From NCBI GenBank assembly GCA_965200235.1, contig OZ241339.1, positions 2,914,001 through 2,978,000 of the forward strand: a stretch of DNA of 64,000 nt, read 5' to 3'. The notes under the pieces were generated by a model. The model saw only the letters and a program-made list of their open reading frames with translations, ran no database searches and was not told the origin of the DNA. Source of the stretch: Azotimanducus chitobiosivorans (GTDB taxonomy: Bacteria; Pseudomonadota; Gammaproteobacteria; Pseudomonadales; Azotimanducaceae). Below, piece by piece: positions 16,923 to 26,099 of this stretch (position 1 is the stretch's first letter; each line of letters opens with the position of its first letter). The translations under genes were made by a program, and so were the position numbers.

Positions 16923-17459
16923 ATGAGCGAAGCAATCGCGTTTGATACACACCGCTACGTCAAACGTCTGATGAAAGGTGGATTCGATGAGCTGCAGGCG
17001 GAAACGCTTGCGGCCGAGCAAGTTGCGTTTCTCAACGCCAACCTCGCCACGAAGTCGGACATCGCAAGACTCGAAGCAGCGTCCGAAGCCCGGCATCAAG
17101 AAACAAAGGTTGAGATTGCGAAGCTAGAGGCCAGCATCGAAATCCACAGGCAAGAAACCAAAAGCGAGATCGAAGCGTTGCGGCAGGAGATCAAAGGCGA
17201 GATCGAAACCTTGCGGCAGGAGACTAAAGGCGAGATCGCGAGAGTGGAGGCTGGCATCGAAGCGCTGCGGCAAGAGACTAAAGGCGAGATCGCGAGAGTG
17301 GAGGCCAGCATCGAAAGCCTAAGACTCGCAACAGATGCGAAACTTGAAGCGGTCAAGGGAAGTCTTATCAAGTGGATGCTCGGCATAATGTTTGCGCAGA
17401 CAACCATTATTCTCGCCGTTGTGTCCATCGTTGTAATGCTGCCTGTGTCTTCTCCCTAA
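16923..17459 (+). CDS. DUF1640-type coiled-coil membrane-anchored protein
   Basis: 178 residues. The N-terminus (FDTHRYVKRLMKGGFDELQAET) and the long coiled coil ending in one C-terminal membrane helix (about 150-175) match the DUF1640/CCDC90-like family. The coil contains near-identical repeats of RQETKGEIARVEA, with matching DNA repeats at 17205-17310. Function unknown. It lies in a segment inserted between the duplicated DUF1499 gene and hlyD, surrounded by mobile repeats, so it was probably acquired. Confidence 0.75.
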   Translation: MSEAIAFDTHRYVKRLMKGGFDELQAETLAAEQVAFLNANLATKSDIARLEAASEARHQETKVEIAKLEASIEIHRQETKSEIEALRQEIKGEIETLRQETKGEIARVEAGIEALRQETKGEIARVEASIESLRLATDAKLEAVKGSLIKWMLGIMFAQTTIILAVVSIVVMLPVSSP

Positions 17460-17496
17460 TACCTGACACCTCATTTCTAGTTTGACGGAGCACTAG

Positions 17497-17655
17497 GAGC
17501 CTGCGCCGTAGAAATTCGCGGCTGCAAATCCGCTCCCACTCGCCCGTTTGAACGCTCGATTTCGTCAAATATAGCCCGATATTATCCTCAATCGACCCTC
17601 CAAACGGGCGGCGGGATCGAATTTTCGCTATCGTGAATTTCTACGGCGCAGGCTC
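17497..17655. mobile_element. Non-autonomous element, family F2, copy 1 (159 bp)
   Basis: Flanked by CTAG at 17493-17496 and 17656-17659. The long terminal inverted repeats begin GGAGCCTGCGCCGTAGAAAT, and the interior is itself palindromic (CCCGTTTG/CAAACGGG). A copy of exactly the same length lies inverted at 48074-48232, and a solo end at 40741-40775. Confidence 0.88.
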
Positions 17656-17659
17656 CTAG

Positions 17660-17743
17660 GGAAGGTCTTGTCTGATTGAATTATGCTGTGGGCGCCCCGA
17701 ACCGGGGGCGCCCACAGCATAATTCAATCAGACAAGACCTTCC
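17660..17743. mobile_element. Perfect 84-bp palindromic element (39-bp stems, 6-nt loop), family F3
   Basis: 17660-17698 and 17705-17743 are exact reverse complements with the loop gaaccg. The flanks are CTAG at 17656-17659 (shared with element F2) and 17744-17747. Its ends (GGAAGGTCT) resemble those of F4. As RNA it would form an extremely stable hairpin. It carries no gene. Confidence 0.85.
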
Positions 17744-17916
17744 CTAGACGGCAGAACCAGCACTCACCAGACAGGAGCCGCCCGCATAGCCGCCATCGCC
17801 TGCGGATTGGCGCGGCACGTCCGCCTATCGCTTCTGTCCTACAACACGTGAAGTCGATGACGTACACAAATTGTAGCTAATCTCCCAACACGCTTCTCTT
17901 GCAAAGCCCGTAGATT

Positions 17917-19176
17917 ATGGGCATGAGCAATGACGGTTCCGCACTCTTTCGAAGCGAGGCGCTGAAGTCCGCCCGGCAGCGGCTGTGGGGCGAGATGCTG
18001 TTGCGGTCTCCACGCATCGCGCGCGTTGCGATCCCACTCCTCGTGCTCGGCTTCATATTGCTCGGCGCGTTGCTGAGCCGCGCATCGTTTGTGCGTTCCG
18101 AGTCGGTTCACGGCTATATCTCCCCGCAAGGTGGATGGGTGCGCGTATTCGCCGAACAGGGTGGGCGTGTGCTCGAGGTCATGGTGGAAGAAGGCGAGCG
18201 AGTCGCCGAAAACCAAGTGCTTGCACGGCTTGTCAATCGGCGCGCGATCGGTGAAGCGCTATACAGCGAGACTGAGTATGCACAGGAAACTCGCGCACAG
18301 ATCGCCCTGCTCGAGTCGGAAATCGCCAATGAATCCGGACGGCAACGAAGAGAGACCGCTTGGTTCGCACTTGAATCGTCCTCCCTCGTGCGCCGCCAGA
18401 CGGTGCTGTCCCAACTCGCTGAAGTCGCAGGCGAGCAGGGGCGCTTGCGGGCGGATGCGTTTGCGCGCGGCGAAGCGCTTGCTCGCGCAGGCGCATTGCC
18501 GGAAGCCGATTTGCAAATGCTGCGCTCAGAGTATCTGTCGGCGCGCGCGGACAGCCTCAACGTCTCGCACGCGCTGCTTGACCTCGAATCGCAGCTCGAA
18601 AAGCATCGAGTAGATGAAGCGGCGCTGCCGACCGCCCACTTTGCGCGCCTCTCGAACTTGAGCCGGGAGCTGTCCAAGCTCAAGCAGCAACTCACCGACT
18701 TGCAGGGCGCGAGTGACTATTACGTCACCGCGCCGGTTCCCGGGCGCGTCCGTGGCGTGACCTATGTCGAGGGCGATCAGGTCAAGAGAGACCGACCGCT
18801 CTTCAGTATTCTCGAAGAAGACGCTGGTGTGCGCGCCATTTTGCTCGTGCCGTCGCGCGCCATCGGCTTCGTGCGAGAAGGACAGCGCGTCAAATTACGT
18901 TACGACGCGTATCCGTACCAAAAGTTCGGCTCCCACGATGGCGAGATCACGGAAGTCAGCCGCACCAGCTTTTCGGCTGGCGAGCTGTCTGTCCCTTTCT
19001 CTGTCGCCGGGCCGGTGTATCGGGTGTACGTGCGGCCGACTGAGGCGGAAATCCTTGCCGCAGGAGAGATGTGGGCGCTTTTGCCGGGCATGGTGCTGCA
19101 AGCCGAGATACAGCTCGAAAGCCGGTCGCTCTGGCAATGGCTGACAGCGCCGCTGCGGAGTCTTGATCGATCATGA
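17917..19176 (+). CDS. HlyD-family membrane fusion protein (peptide/bacteriocin export)
   Basis: 419 residues: one N-terminal membrane segment (IPLLVLGFILLGALLSRA, about 41-60), a short lipoyl half-motif (YISPQGGWVRVFAEQGGRVLEVMVEEGERV), a long periplasmic coiled coil (about 115-255) and the second lipoyl/barrel half (VTAPVPGRVRGVTYVEGDQV). This fits CvaA/HlyD-type adaptors that bridge an inner-membrane ABC exporter to an outer-membrane channel. It overlaps the ABC gene by 4 nt. A truncated copy of its 5' end is at 15151-15227. Confidence 0.92.
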   Translation: MGMSNDGSALFRSEALKSARQRLWGEMLLRSPRIARVAIPLLVLGFILLGALLSRASFVRSESVHGYISPQGGWVRVFAEQGGRVLEVMVEEGERVAENQVLARLVNRRAIGEALYSETEYAQETRAQIALLESEIANESGRQRRETAWFALESSSLVRRQTVLSQLAEVAGEQGRLRADAFARGEALARAGALPEADLQMLRSEYLSARADSLNVSHALLDLESQLEKHRVDEAALPTAHFARLSNLSRELSKLKQQLTDLQGASDYYVTAPVPGRVRGVTYVEGDQVKRDRPLFSILEEDAGVRAILLVPSRAIGFVREGQRVKLRYDAYPYQKFGSHDGEITEVSRTSFSAGELSVPFSVAGPVYRVYVRPTEAEILAAGEMWALLPGMVLQAEIQLESRSLWQWLTAPLRSLDRS

Positions 19177-21344
19177 TGCAGGCAGCCAGACTCAAGTTCG
19201 GATTCCGCGCGTCGGTGCCCATGCTCATGCAAAGCGAGGCATCGGAATGTGGCCTCGCCTGTCTCGCCATGGTGCTTGGCTACCACGGACGAGAGCAAGA
19301 CCTCGCAAGCCTTCGGCGCCAAGCCTTGATTTCCCTGCGCGGCGCAACGCTAGCCGACCTGATGGCGCTCGGTAACCGATTTGGCATGGAATCGCGCGCT
19401 GTTCGTTGCGAGCCCGAAGACTTGACGCAATTGCGGCGCCCGGCGATTCTGCATTGGCAGTTCAATCACTTTGTGGTGCTCGTCAAAGTGGGTGCCAAGA
19501 GTGTGCTTATCCACGACCCCGCCCTTGGTGCGCGGCGAATGTCCCTTGAGGAAGTATCAGATAAGTTTACGGGTGTGGCGTTGGAACTATGGCCCGGACA
19601 GGGCTTTGAACGGTCGAGCCAAGTCGAACGCCTGAAGCTACGCGACTTCCTTGGACATATTCGTGGTCTCGGGAAGTCCCTTGCCGGCCTCCTGTGCGTC
19701 TCATTCGCCATTCAAGTCTGTCTGCTGGCGATGCCTTTCTATATGCAGCTGATGGTGGACGAAGCGCTCGCGCGTCAGGATGCGAACTTGGCAGTGGTGC
19801 TCGCGCTCGCCTTTGGTCTGCTTGTGATCGTGTCGGTCGCGACGAATGCGCTGCGAAGCGTCATGATCCTCTTTGCTGGCAGCAGCCTCTCGTTCCACAT
19901 GGCGGGCGGGCTCGTTCGCCACCTGTTGCATTTGCCGCTTGATTGGTTTCAGAAGCGCCACCTCGGCGATGTCGTGTCGCGCTTTCGCTCTCTCGACCCG
20001 GTACAGACGCTCTTCTCGCAAGGCGCGGTCACTGTCGTTGTCGATGGCGTCATGGCGGTGACCACCGGCGTGATGATGTTTCTCTACAGCCCGAAGCTCG
20101 CGTGGATTGTCTGCGCTGCGGTGGGAATCCTGTTCGTCTGCCGGCTGCTGCTCTACGGTCCGATTCGCGCACGCACTATGGAATTCATCCAAACAAGCGC
20201 GCTTCGCGATTCCCGCTTCATGGAAGTCGCGCGCGCCATCCAAGGCATCAAGGTGTTTGGCAAGGAGTCCGAGCGACACGGCGCGTGGCTGCACACGCAA
20301 GCGCAAGCGACCAACGCGGGCATTGCCGTTGGCCGCTTGGAAATCATCAATCAGACCCTTGGCGGGGCGATCTTCGGCATCGAGAATCTCCTTGTGATCT
20401 TCGTCGGCATCGGACTCGTGCTCGATGCGTCCTTTACCGTAGGCATGCTGTTCGCGTTCATGTCCTACAAGACGCAGTTCGCGGACCGGCTTGCGGCGCT
20501 GATCGAGCAAATCTTCGCCATTCGCATGCTGTCCATCCATTTGGAGCGCTTGGCGGATATCGGGCTGACCGAACCTGAAGCTGGCTCGGCAACGTTGATG
20601 CCGGATGCGCCCATCGAAGGCGCGCTCAGCCTCGTAGAGGTGGCTTACGCCTACGGCGAACTCGATACCGAGGTGCTGCGCGATGTGTCGATCAACATCC
20701 GCGCCGGGGAGTTCGTCGCGATACTCGGCGCCTCGGGCAGTGGCAAAACCACACTCTTGAAACTCTGCATGGGGCTGTTGCGGCCCACCGAAGGGCGCAT
20801 GCTCGTTGATGGTCGCGCGCTCGATGCGGCTGGCATTGCGGGTATTCGGCGCGCAATGGCGGCGGTGATGCAGGACGATGGCCTGCTTGCTGGCAGCATT
20901 GCCGACAACATTACATTCTTTGACGAACAGCAGGACATGGCAGAGGTGCGGGCGCACGCGGCGAGCCTTGGCATTGACGGCGACATCGCGGCACTGCCGA
21001 TGGGCTATGAATCGCTGATCGGCGACATGGGTTCGGTGCTGTCCATGGGACAACGACAGCGCGTGCTTCTGGCGCGGGCGCTCTACAAGCAGCCGAAAGT
21101 CTTGTTTCTCGATGAGCCGACGGCGAATCTCGACGAGATGAGCGCGAAGCGAGTGCGCGAGCACATTCGCTCGCTCAACATGACGCGCGTGCTTGTCACG
21201 CACGACGAGGCGTTCGCGAAGATGGCGGATCGCTGCTTTGTGGTGGATGGTGGGTGCGTGCGGGAAGTGTCTATCAGAACTTCAACAACTCCGTCGCCAG
21301 CGTCTCAAGGTCAACCACCCCAACCGCGTTCAGTCCCGGCATGA
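19173..21344 (+). CDS. C39 peptidase-containing ABC exporter (CvaB/LagD type)
   Basis: 723 residues. The N-terminal C39 protease domain has Cys in SEASECGLACLAM and His in HWQFNHFVVLVKVG followed by HDPA, so it should be active and trim double-Gly leader peptides. Then come six membrane helices (about 160-440) and a nucleotide-binding domain: Walker A GASGSGKTTLL, signature LSMGQRQRVLLARAL, Walker B VLFLDEPTANLD, H-loop VTHDEA. With the HlyD partner it forms a peptide exporter. No outer-membrane TolC gene and no double-Gly precursor were seen nearby. Its 3' end overlaps the convergent phosphoesterase gene by 71 bp. Confidence 0.93.
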   Translation: MMQAARLKFGFRASVPMLMQSEASECGLACLAMVLGYHGREQDLASLRRQALISLRGATLADLMALGNRFGMESRAVRCEPEDLTQLRRPAILHWQFNHFVVLVKVGAKSVLIHDPALGARRMSLEEVSDKFTGVALELWPGQGFERSSQVERLKLRDFLGHIRGLGKSLAGLLCVSFAIQVCLLAMPFYMQLMVDEALARQDANLAVVLALAFGLLVIVSVATNALRSVMILFAGSSLSFHMAGGLVRHLLHLPLDWFQKRHLGDVVSRFRSLDPVQTLFSQGAVTVVVDGVMAVTTGVMMFLYSPKLAWIVCAAVGILFVCRLLLYGPIRARTMEFIQTSALRDSRFMEVARAIQGIKVFGKESERHGAWLHTQAQATNAGIAVGRLEIINQTLGGAIFGIENLLVIFVGIGLVLDASFTVGMLFAFMSYKTQFADRLAALIEQIFAIRMLSIHLERLADIGLTEPEAGSATLMPDAPIEGALSLVEVAYAYGELDTEVLRDVSINIRAGEFVAILGASGSGKTTLLKLCMGLLRPTEGRMLVDGRALDAAGIAGIRRAMAAVMQDDGLLAGSIADNITFFDEQQDMAEVRAHAASLGIDGDIAALPMGYESLIGDMGSVLSMGQRQRVLLARALYKQPKVLFLDEPTANLDEMSAKRVREHIRSLNMTRVLVTHDEAFAKMADRCFVVDGGCVREVSIRTSTTPSPASQGQPPQPRSVPA

Positions 21345-21759
21345 TGCCTGCGCACTCGCCTGGGTTGTAGATGATCTGGTGCCCGATGCGCTCGTGTCGA
21401 TACAGATGCGTGTGTCCGTGCAGCAGCAGTTCATGATGCTCGCGAGCGAAGGCATCGAGTTCCAAGGGGTCGTGGACGACCACGAGCTGTCGTCCGTGCC
21501 AGTCAAGCTCAAGCGGTGGATCGACGAAGTGAAAGCCGTGCCGGTGCGCCGCTGCTTCGAGCGCATCGCGCTCAAGGTCGTTGTTGCCATAGACGCCGAA
21601 GAGCGGCGCGTCGAGCCCGCTCAGCGCATCAAGCGTTTTCGCTTGCGTGATGTCGCCGGTGTGGATGACGCGCTCAACGTGCGCATCGTTGAACAGTTCA
21701 ACAATGCGCTTGACGTTCTTGAGGTTGTTGTGCGTGTCACAGACAACGCCGACGCGCAA
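21274..21759 (-). CDS. YfcE/MJ0936-type metallophosphoesterase
   Basis: 161 residues with all calcineurin-like motifs of the small phosphodiesterase family: VVCDTHNN, HTGDIT, YGNND, VVHD and LHGHTH. It hydrolyses phosphodiesters with two bound metal ions; the physiological substrate is unknown for this family. The coding end overlaps the ABC exporter gene tail, which suggests that the exporter's last about 20 residues are not conserved. Confidence 0.88.
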   Translation of the reverse strand: MRVGVVCDTHNNLKNVKRIVELFNDAHVERVIHTGDITQAKTLDALSGLDAPLFGVYGNNDLERDALEAAAHRHGFHFVDPPLELDWHGRQLVVVHDPLELDAFAREHHELLLHGHTHLYRHERIGHQIIYNPGECAGIMPGLNAVGVVDLETLATELLKF

Positions 21760-21782
21760 GTGCTTAGCTCCTTACCGCTCGC

Positions 21783-22928
21783 TTACGCAGCCTTTTCGAG
21801 AATGTGTATGCCGCAGGCGCTGCCAAGGCCGATGACATGCGTCAGGCCGAGGCGCGCGCCTTCAACTTGGCGCTGCCCGGCTTCGCCGCGCAGATGCGTA
21901 GACACTTCATAGACATTGGCGATGCCGGTCGCGCCGAGCGGATGCCCTTTGGAGAGAAGACCGCCGGATACGTTCACTGGCACACGGCCGCCCAAGGCGA
22001 CTTCGCCTTCGTCGATCATGCGGCCAGCTTCGCCGTCGCCGCAGAGTCCGAGGTTTTCGTAGTGAAGAATCTCGGCGGTCGCGAAGCAGTCGTGCAGTTC
22101 CACGAGATCAATATCGTCCGCACCGACGCCCGCCATCTCGTAGGCGTTCTTCGCTGCCATGCGCGTGCAGGTATTGACATCCGGCATCACGAGGTCGCGT
22201 TCCTGATAGGCATCGGAGGTCAGCACCGATGCCCGCACCTTGACGGCGCGTGACATCAGTCCAAGCTCGCGCGCTTTCTCTTCGCTCGCGAGTACAGCCG
22301 CCGCCGAACCGTCCACATTCACCGAGCACATCAGCTTGGTGTTGGGATAGGAAATCATCTCCGCATTCATCACCGTGTCGAGCGGTGTTTCAATCCGGTA
22401 CATGGCCTTCGGGTTCATGGTCGAATGCTGATGATTCTTGACCGATACCTTGGCAAACTGCTCGAATGTCGTGCCGTACTTGCGCGAGTGCTCCATGCCG
22501 GCTTCGGCGAATACCGTCGGCATGGTGCCCGAACCAAGCAAGCCTTCCTTGGAGATGCCTTTGCCACCGCCAGCGCCGCCTAGGAGCCCCTTGCCCATTT
22601 GCTCGACGCCGACGGCGAGCACGAGGTCATAGAGGCCGGCTTTAATTGATGTCCAGCCTTCGCGAAACGCGGTTGCGCCGGTCGCGCAGGCATTGGCGCA
22701 GTTGACGACAGGGATGCCTGTTTGCCCGATCTCGTGCAGGATTCTCTGTCCGACCATGGCGTTGGCCTGGCCGAGGTTGCCGCAATAGAGCGCCTGCATG
22801 TCCTGAATGGTCAAGCCGCAGTCGTCAAGGGCGAGCAGCGCGGCTTCGGCGCCGAGGCTCGGCACCGACCGCTCCGGAAAGCGGCCGAATTTGATCATGT
22901 CAACTCCGACGATATAAACGTCACTCAT
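21783..22928 (-). CDS. Thiolase-family protein (SCP-x/acetyl-CoA acetyltransferase-like)
   Basis: 381 residues of the non-decarboxylating thiolase superfamily, in the subgroup that pairs with DUF35 proteins. Nucleophile Cys81 is in NCANACATGATAF; HPLGATG and GLGSACGIHILE are the C-terminal active-site loops. It lies 11 bp after the DUF35 gene with a strong AAGGAG ribosome site. Such pairs act on acyl-CoA substrates (for example steroid side-chain or branched acyl-CoA breakdown, or ketone synthesis). The substrate here is unknown. Confidence 0.9.
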   Translation of the reverse strand: MSDVYIVGVDMIKFGRFPERSVPSLGAEAALLALDDCGLTIQDMQALYCGNLGQANAMVGQRILHEIGQTGIPVVNCANACATGATAFREGWTSIKAGLYDLVLAVGVEQMGKGLLGGAGGGKGISKEGLLGSGTMPTVFAEAGMEHSRKYGTTFEQFAKVSVKNHQHSTMNPKAMYRIETPLDTVMNAEMISYPNTKLMCSVNVDGSAAAVLASEEKARELGLMSRAVKVRASVLTSDAYQERDLVMPDVNTCTRMAAKNAYEMAGVGADDIDLVELHDCFATAEILHYENLGLCGDGEAGRMIDEGEVALGGRVPVNVSGGLLSKGHPLGATGIANVYEVSTHLRGEAGQRQVEGARLGLTHVIGLGSACGIHILEKAA

Positions 22929-22939
22929 GGGAGATCTCC

Positions 22940-23359
22940 TTAATGAATAGGTTCGAAGAAATAGGACAGGTAGGCGTTGCCGTCGCGATCTTTGCGGCCA
23001 AGAGCGTCCTTGTAGACAACCCTGACCGGCATGTCAAACTTGATCTGCTCGGGGTCGGCGTCGATGCCGATGAGATTCCCTTTCACCGTGCCGCCGCCGT
23101 CAAGGTCAACGATTGACGAGATGAACGGCACTTCAATGCCGGGGAAGGACCGCGTCACGATTGAATAGGAATAGAGCTTGCCGGTGTCCGCAAGCTTGAT
23201 GGCCTGCATCTGGTTGCGCGCCCCGCATTTCGAGCAGTGGTCGCGCGCACCTAGGTACACTGCGCCGCAGCATGCGCATCGGTGGCCTTCAAGGTAGGGA
23301 TCGCCCGATTCTGGAATCTTGAGATAGCTCACTGCCGGGAGCGGTGCGGTGTCGGTCAT
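22940..23359 (-). CDS. DUF35 zinc-ribbon/OB-fold acyl-CoA-binding protein
   Basis: 139 residues from the ATG at 23359; an in-frame TTG 12 nt upstream is less likely. The N-terminal rubredoxin-like zinc ribbon is CACCGAVYLGARDHCSKC, followed by an OB fold (GKLYSYSIVTRSFPGIEVPF). This family is usually co-transcribed with thiolase-like enzymes and forms a complex with them; the next gene is exactly such a thiolase. Confidence 0.9.
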   Translation of the reverse strand: MTDTAPLPAVSYLKIPESGDPYLEGHRCACCGAVYLGARDHCSKCGARNQMQAIKLADTGKLYSYSIVTRSFPGIEVPFISSIVDLDGGGTVKGNLIGIDADPEQIKFDMPVRVVYKDALGRKDRDGNAYLSYFFEPIH

Positions 23360-23561
23360 GTGTGGACTCAAAATACGTATCGAATATAAAAGGATAGCAG
23401 TTCTGGTGCGTGTGGCATGCTCTGCATTTCGCGTGTTTGTATGACGGGGGATACCGGAAAGGCGGGCTATTCCGATAAAACACCCCCCAATTTTGTCCTA
23501 TAGTTGAATGAAAGACCCCCGTATTTCGTTATAATCGCTCGCTCAGGACGAGGATTTCTCC

Positions 23562-24938
23562 GTGCATCGCGACCAATTCAAGTTTCTTCATGAGTGGCTC
23601 ACGATGCCGAATCGGAAGCCGCTCATTGTTCGTGGTGCGAGGCAGGTCGGCAAATCCACCTTGGTGCGCCTCTTTTCCGAACGCTGCGGTTGCCCTTTGG
23701 CCGAGGTCAATTTGGAACGTCATCTTGATTTGGTTTCGGCGTTCGCCCGCAATGATCCCGCATATATCTTGAATGTCCTTGAAGCACTACCGGGCATTGG
23801 CTCAATCGGTGCTGATCGCCTACTGTTTCTCGATGAAATCCAATCTGTGCCGGAAGTCATTCCGGCTTTGCGGTACTTCTATGAGGAGGCGCCCGAGATT
23901 CCGCTGCTTGCGGCCGGTTCGCTTCTTGATTTCGCGCTGGCCGATCATCAATCTTCCATGCCTGTGGGCCGAATCGCGACCTTGCACATGGGACCGATGA
24001 CTTTCACCGAATACCTGGACGCTGTTGACTCCGCCGGGCTCGCCCGCGCCATACGCACATTCGAGATTGAACGAGGACTCGACATAGCCATCCACAATCG
24101 CCTCATGGCCGCGTTGCGAACCTATCTCTTCATTGGCGGCATGCCGGAAGCTATCCAAGTGTTCGCACGCTCCGGGCGCCTGCGCCAAATCTCGGAAGTA
24201 CACCGTGCAATCATCGAAACCTATCGCGACGATTTTCCTAAGTACGTCGGTTCTCAAGGGCTTCCGGGCATGGTCCAAATATTCAATCTCGCGGCTCGCA
24301 ATGTCGGGCGAAAAGTGAAGTACGCGCAATTCTCAAGAGAAGACAAGGCGCTCGACGTGAAGACACGCATTGATCTTCTGTGCATGGCTCGAGTACTTTC
24401 CAAGGTGGTCCGCAGCTACTGCAACGGATTGCCCTTGCAGGCGGAGGCCGACCCACGGGCGTACAAGCTGCTGTTCATGGATGTCGGCTTGATGAACGCG
24501 GTCTGTGGTCTCAGCTGGAGCGCGATTGAGCGTATCAACGAATCGGGGCTCGTCAACGAAGGCGCCATGGCGGAGCAGTTCATCGGCCAGCATCTACAGA
24601 CCTTGCTGGCACGTTCTGCGAATCGAGAACTCAGCTATTGGTTGCGCGAGGGGCGTTCGGCGAGCGCGGAGGTGGACTATGTCGTAGCCCTTGACGGTCG
24701 CGTAGTGCCCATTGAAGTCAAGGCGGGCGCGAGCGGGAGCCTCAAGTCCCTACATCAGTTCGTAGCCGAAAAGTCCGTGCCTCTTGCCGTTCGCTTCGAT
24801 GCCGCGCCGCCATCAGTGCAAGAGATTCGCACTCGGGTACAGCGCGGAGATACGCAAGTTGAAGTGGATTACTCGCTGATCTCGCTGCCGCTATACCTTG
24901 TGGAACGATTGCCAGCGATTGTTGCTAGCGTTGACTGA
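23562..24938 (+). CDS. AAA ATPase with DUF4143 domain
   Basis: 458 residues, GTG start with AGGA upstream. A TATAAT at 23530-23535 could be its -10. Walker A is GARQVGKST (25-33) and Walker B LLFLDEIQ (87-94); then AAGSLLDFAL and the DUF4143 C-terminal domain with a nuclease-like EVDYV ... PIEVKAG signature. This widespread family is of unknown function and behaves as a mobile single-gene cargo. It stands alone between two unrelated operons. Confidence 0.9.
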   Translation: MHRDQFKFLHEWLTMPNRKPLIVRGARQVGKSTLVRLFSERCGCPLAEVNLERHLDLVSAFARNDPAYILNVLEALPGIGSIGADRLLFLDEIQSVPEVIPALRYFYEEAPEIPLLAAGSLLDFALADHQSSMPVGRIATLHMGPMTFTEYLDAVDSAGLARAIRTFEIERGLDIAIHNRLMAALRTYLFIGGMPEAIQVFARSGRLRQISEVHRAIIETYRDDFPKYVGSQGLPGMVQIFNLAARNVGRKVKYAQFSREDKALDVKTRIDLLCMARVLSKVVRSYCNGLPLQAEADPRAYKLLFMDVGLMNAVCGLSWSAIERINESGLVNEGAMAEQFIGQHLQTLLARSANRELSYWLREGRSASAEVDYVVALDGRVVPIEVKAGASGSLKSLHQFVAEKSVPLAVRFDAAPPSVQEIRTRVQRGDTQVEVDYSLISLPLYLVERLPAIVASVD

Positions 24939-25004
24939 TCCCGGTCAATGTGCGGGCTCAGATGCGGCTATCATCTGCGCGCTAATCCTTCGGCCGATAC
25001 CATT

Positions 25005-26099
25005 ATGAGAGAGCTCGTCGATCAAGCCTTGGCCTCCACGTGGGCGATCGAGGTATTCGTGATCGTCACGGTCACGCTCGTCGTGCGCATGGGGCTGCGC
25101 TATCTCATGCGACATTTGAAGCGCCTCGCGACACGTTCCAAAAACGTATGGGACGATGCCCTCGTTGAGGCGGCGAGGCTACCGCTTGGCTGGACGATTC
25201 TTGGCGTCGGCATGCTCTTTGCGCTCGATGTTGGGTTGGCCACGACCGATTCGGGATTCGCTGACTACGTCGGTCCGGTCAGGCAGCTCTGGATCGTCGT
25301 CATGCTTGGCTGGTTCGTCATTCGCCTGATCGGGCGCATGGAAGCGCACTACATCGGTCGCATCAAGCAAAAGGCCGACACCGAAGTCACCACCGCGCAT
25401 GCCATCGCCAAGCTGCTGCGCGCTTCCGCCGTCATCACGACGGTCATCATCGCCATGCAGACGCTCGGCTTCAGCGTCACATCGATCCTCGCTTTCGGTG
25501 GTGTCGGCGGTATTGTCGTCGGCTTTGCGGCGCGCGACCTTCTCGCCAATTTCTTCGGTGCGGCGGTGGTCTTCTTTGATCGGCCTTTCTCGGTCGGCGA
25601 TTGGATTCGCTCGCCGGATTCCGAGATCGAAGGGACCGTTGAGGAGATTGGCTGGCGCGTCACGCGTGTGCGCACCTTCGATAAGCGTCCTCTCTACGTG
25701 CCGAACTCGAAGTTCACGAGCATCACCATCGAAAATCCGTCGAGAATGAGTAACCGTCGAATCTATGAGACCATCGGCGTGCGCTATGACGACGTGCCGG
25801 TGGTCGCGGGCATTCTTGACGATGTGCGAGCCATGCTGCGAAGCCACCCCGAAATCGACACCAAGCAGACGTTCATGGTCAATCTCAATCACTTTGGCGA
25901 GTCGTCAGTCGATTTCTTCGTCTATACGTTCACCAAGACGACTGACTGGGCCGAGTTTCACTGCATCAAGGAAGATGTGCTCCTGAAGATCGGCGACATA
26001 GTGACCGAGCGCGGCGGTGAAATTGCATTCCCGACGCGCACGCTGCATCTACATCAAGAGCCTGTTCAAGAGCCTGTTCAAGAGCCCACCGATGACTGA
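25005..26099 (+). CDS. MscS-family mechanosensitive channel
   Basis: 364 residues from the ATG at 25005 (the frame is open further upstream without a good start). Membrane helices at about 13-31, 65-85, 100-120 and 145-175; the pore helix and beta domain are recognised from ILAFGGVGGIVVGFAARDLLANFFG and VGDWIRSPDSEIEGTVEEIGWRVTRVRTFD. The C-terminal tail repeats QEPV because of a 12-bp tandem repeat (26055-26078). It should open under membrane tension to release solutes. The stop overlaps the start of hpt by 8 nt. Confidence 0.92.
   Translation: MRELVDQALASTWAIEVFVIVTVTLVVRMGLRYLMRHLKRLATRSKNVWDDALVEAARLPLGWTILGVGMLFALDVGLATTDSGFADYVGPVRQLWIVVMLGWFVIRLIGRMEAHYIGRIKQKADTEVTTAHAIAKLLRASAVITTVIIAMQTLGFSVTSILAFGGVGGIVVGFAARDLLANFFGAAVVFFDRPFSVGDWIRSPDSEIEGTVEEIGWRVTRVRTFDKRPLYVPNSKFTSITIENPSRMSNRRIYETIGVRYDDVPVVAGILDDVRAMLRSHPEIDTKQTFMVNLNHFGESSVDFFVYTFTKTTDWAEFHCIKEDVLLKIGDIVTERGGEIAFPTRTLHLHQEPVQEPVQEPTDD

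Noticed and set aside
19701..21203. Long minus-strand open frame of 500 codons
   Set aside because: Antisense to the C39 ABC exporter; His/Arg-rich composition typical of a shadow frame.
21345..22928. Bacteriocin precursor or immunity gene after the exporter
   Set aside because: The DNA is fully occupied by the phosphoesterase and thiolase genes on the other strand.
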